This document shows, one piece after another, positions 63,171-64,000 of a stretch of DNA of 64,000 nt. Each line of letters starts with the position of its first letter. Position 1 is the first letter of the stretch. The stretch comes from Mimachlamys varia (Eukaryota > Mollusca > Bivalvia > Pectinida > Pectinidae): assembly GCA_947623455.1 (NCBI GenBank), contig OX392527.1, positions 49,458,401 through 49,522,400 on the forward strand. Direction: 5' to 3'. Made by a program: the position numbers and the translations under genes. The notes under the pieces were generated by a model. It saw nothing but the letters and a program-made list of their open reading frames with translations. It was not told the DNA's origin and did no database searches.

Positions 63171-64000
63171 TAGTCCCCCACCGGAATCCGGGGGGGACTA
63201 TAGGTTTGCGTTGTGTCCGTCCGTCCGTCCGTCCTTCCGCACACTATTTGTCCGGGCTCTATCTCCCATACTATAAGACACTGGAACTTCATACTAAGTG
63301 TGTGGGTTCCCTGTGGGAAGGCGGTGTGTCGCATACAAAAACCGGGTCACTGTGACCTATATTTTGACCTCTGACCTACATTAAAGAAAAAGCTTGTCCG
63401 GGCTCTATCTCCTACACTATAAAGCACTAAAACTTAATACTTAGTAGTATTGTTCCTTGTGGGAAGGCGGTGTGTCGCATACAAAAACCGGGTCACAGTG
63501 ACCTATATTTTGACCTCTGACCTACATTAAAGAAAAAGCTTGTCCGGGCTCTATCTCCTACACTATAAAGCACTAGAACTTAATACTTGGTAGTATGGTT
63601 CCTTGTGGGAAGGCGGTGTGTCGCGTACAAAAACCGGGTCACAGTGACCTATATTTTGACCTCTGACCTACATTAAAGAAAAAGCTTGTCCGGGCTCTAT
63701 CTCCTACACTATAAAGCACTAGAACTTAATACTTAGTAGTATTGTTCTCTGTGGGAAGGCAGTGTGTAGCGTACAAAAACCGGGTCAATGTGACCTATAT
63801 TTTGCTATTTTTTTACCTCTGACCTACATTAAAGTAAAAGTTTGTCCGGGCTCTATCTCCTACACTATAAAGGACTAGAACTTAATACTTGGTAGTATGG
63901 TTCCTTGTGGGAAGGCGGTGTGTCGCGTACCAAAACCGGGTCACAGTGACCTTTATTTTGCTATATTTTGACCTCTGACCTACATTAAAGTAAAAGTTTG
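63171..64000. repeat. GTCCGTCC-headed dispersed repeat with ~146-156-bp internal units (cut by window end)
   Basis: The head is a hairpin: TAGTCCCCC at 63171 pairs with GGGGGGACTA ending at 63200. A (GTCC)n run follows near 63218. Then TGTCCGGGCTCTATCTCC recurs at 63249, 63395, 63541, 63687 and 63843. Each unit also contains GGGAAGGCGGTGTGTCGC and GTGACCTATATTTTGACCTC. The element continues past 64000. Units differ from each other by a few per cent. No open frame of interest. Confidence 0.88.

Overview
The window is eukaryotic DNA, most likely from a bivalve mollusc. It is AT-rich and has long GT-AG introns, a split metazoan extracellular-matrix gene, many short inverted-repeat elements, a tRNA-derived SINE of molluscan type, and CCCC/GTCCGTCC-headed repeats of a kind I associate with bivalve genomes. 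The species assignment is inference. I see no bacterial genes, rRNA, tRNA or CRISPR.

Layout. (1) Positions 1-36946 are one tandem satellite with a 1710-bp unit. It has 21 complete copies plus a 1036-bp truncated copy, all in phase and, as far as I can read, identical. It runs off the left edge of the window. It holds no recognisable gene. (2) 37035-38862 is a diverged, AT-rich inverted-repeat (foldback) element of about 1.83 kb lying 88 bp from the end of the array. (3) 38863-39435 is the presumed promoter and 5' leader of the only convincing gene. (4) 39436-61602 (+) is a testican/SPOCK (Drosophila Cow) family gene. It has 11 coding exons with consistent phases and GT-AG borders, giving 411 residues: signal peptide, four-cysteine follistatin-like piece, long basic central region, SPARC-type EC domain with two canonical EF-hands, and one six-cysteine thyroglobulin type-1 domain. 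No Kazal exon and no Ser-Gly glycosaminoglycan site is visible. (5) The 3' UTR probably ends near 63.09 kb. (6) 63171-64000 is the start of a dispersed repeat with about 146-156-bp internal units, cut by the window edge.

The most unusual observation is inside the testican gene. Three of its ten introns (4, 9 and 10) begin with tandem arrays whose unit contains the end of the preceding exon together with its 5' splice site. The true donor is therefore followed by 5, 9 and 13 further junction copies at about 100, exactly 67 and about 43 bp spacing. In intron 9 the first five units could also be read as in-frame 24-nt microexons inside the thyroglobulin domain loop. The introns also carry other minisatellites (26-28 bp x about 36; 48 bp x about 9), at least four copies of a GGCC-ended MITE, several other MITEs and a SINE. 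The satellite and the palindrome sit immediately upstream of the gene, but nothing in the sequence shows that they regulate it.
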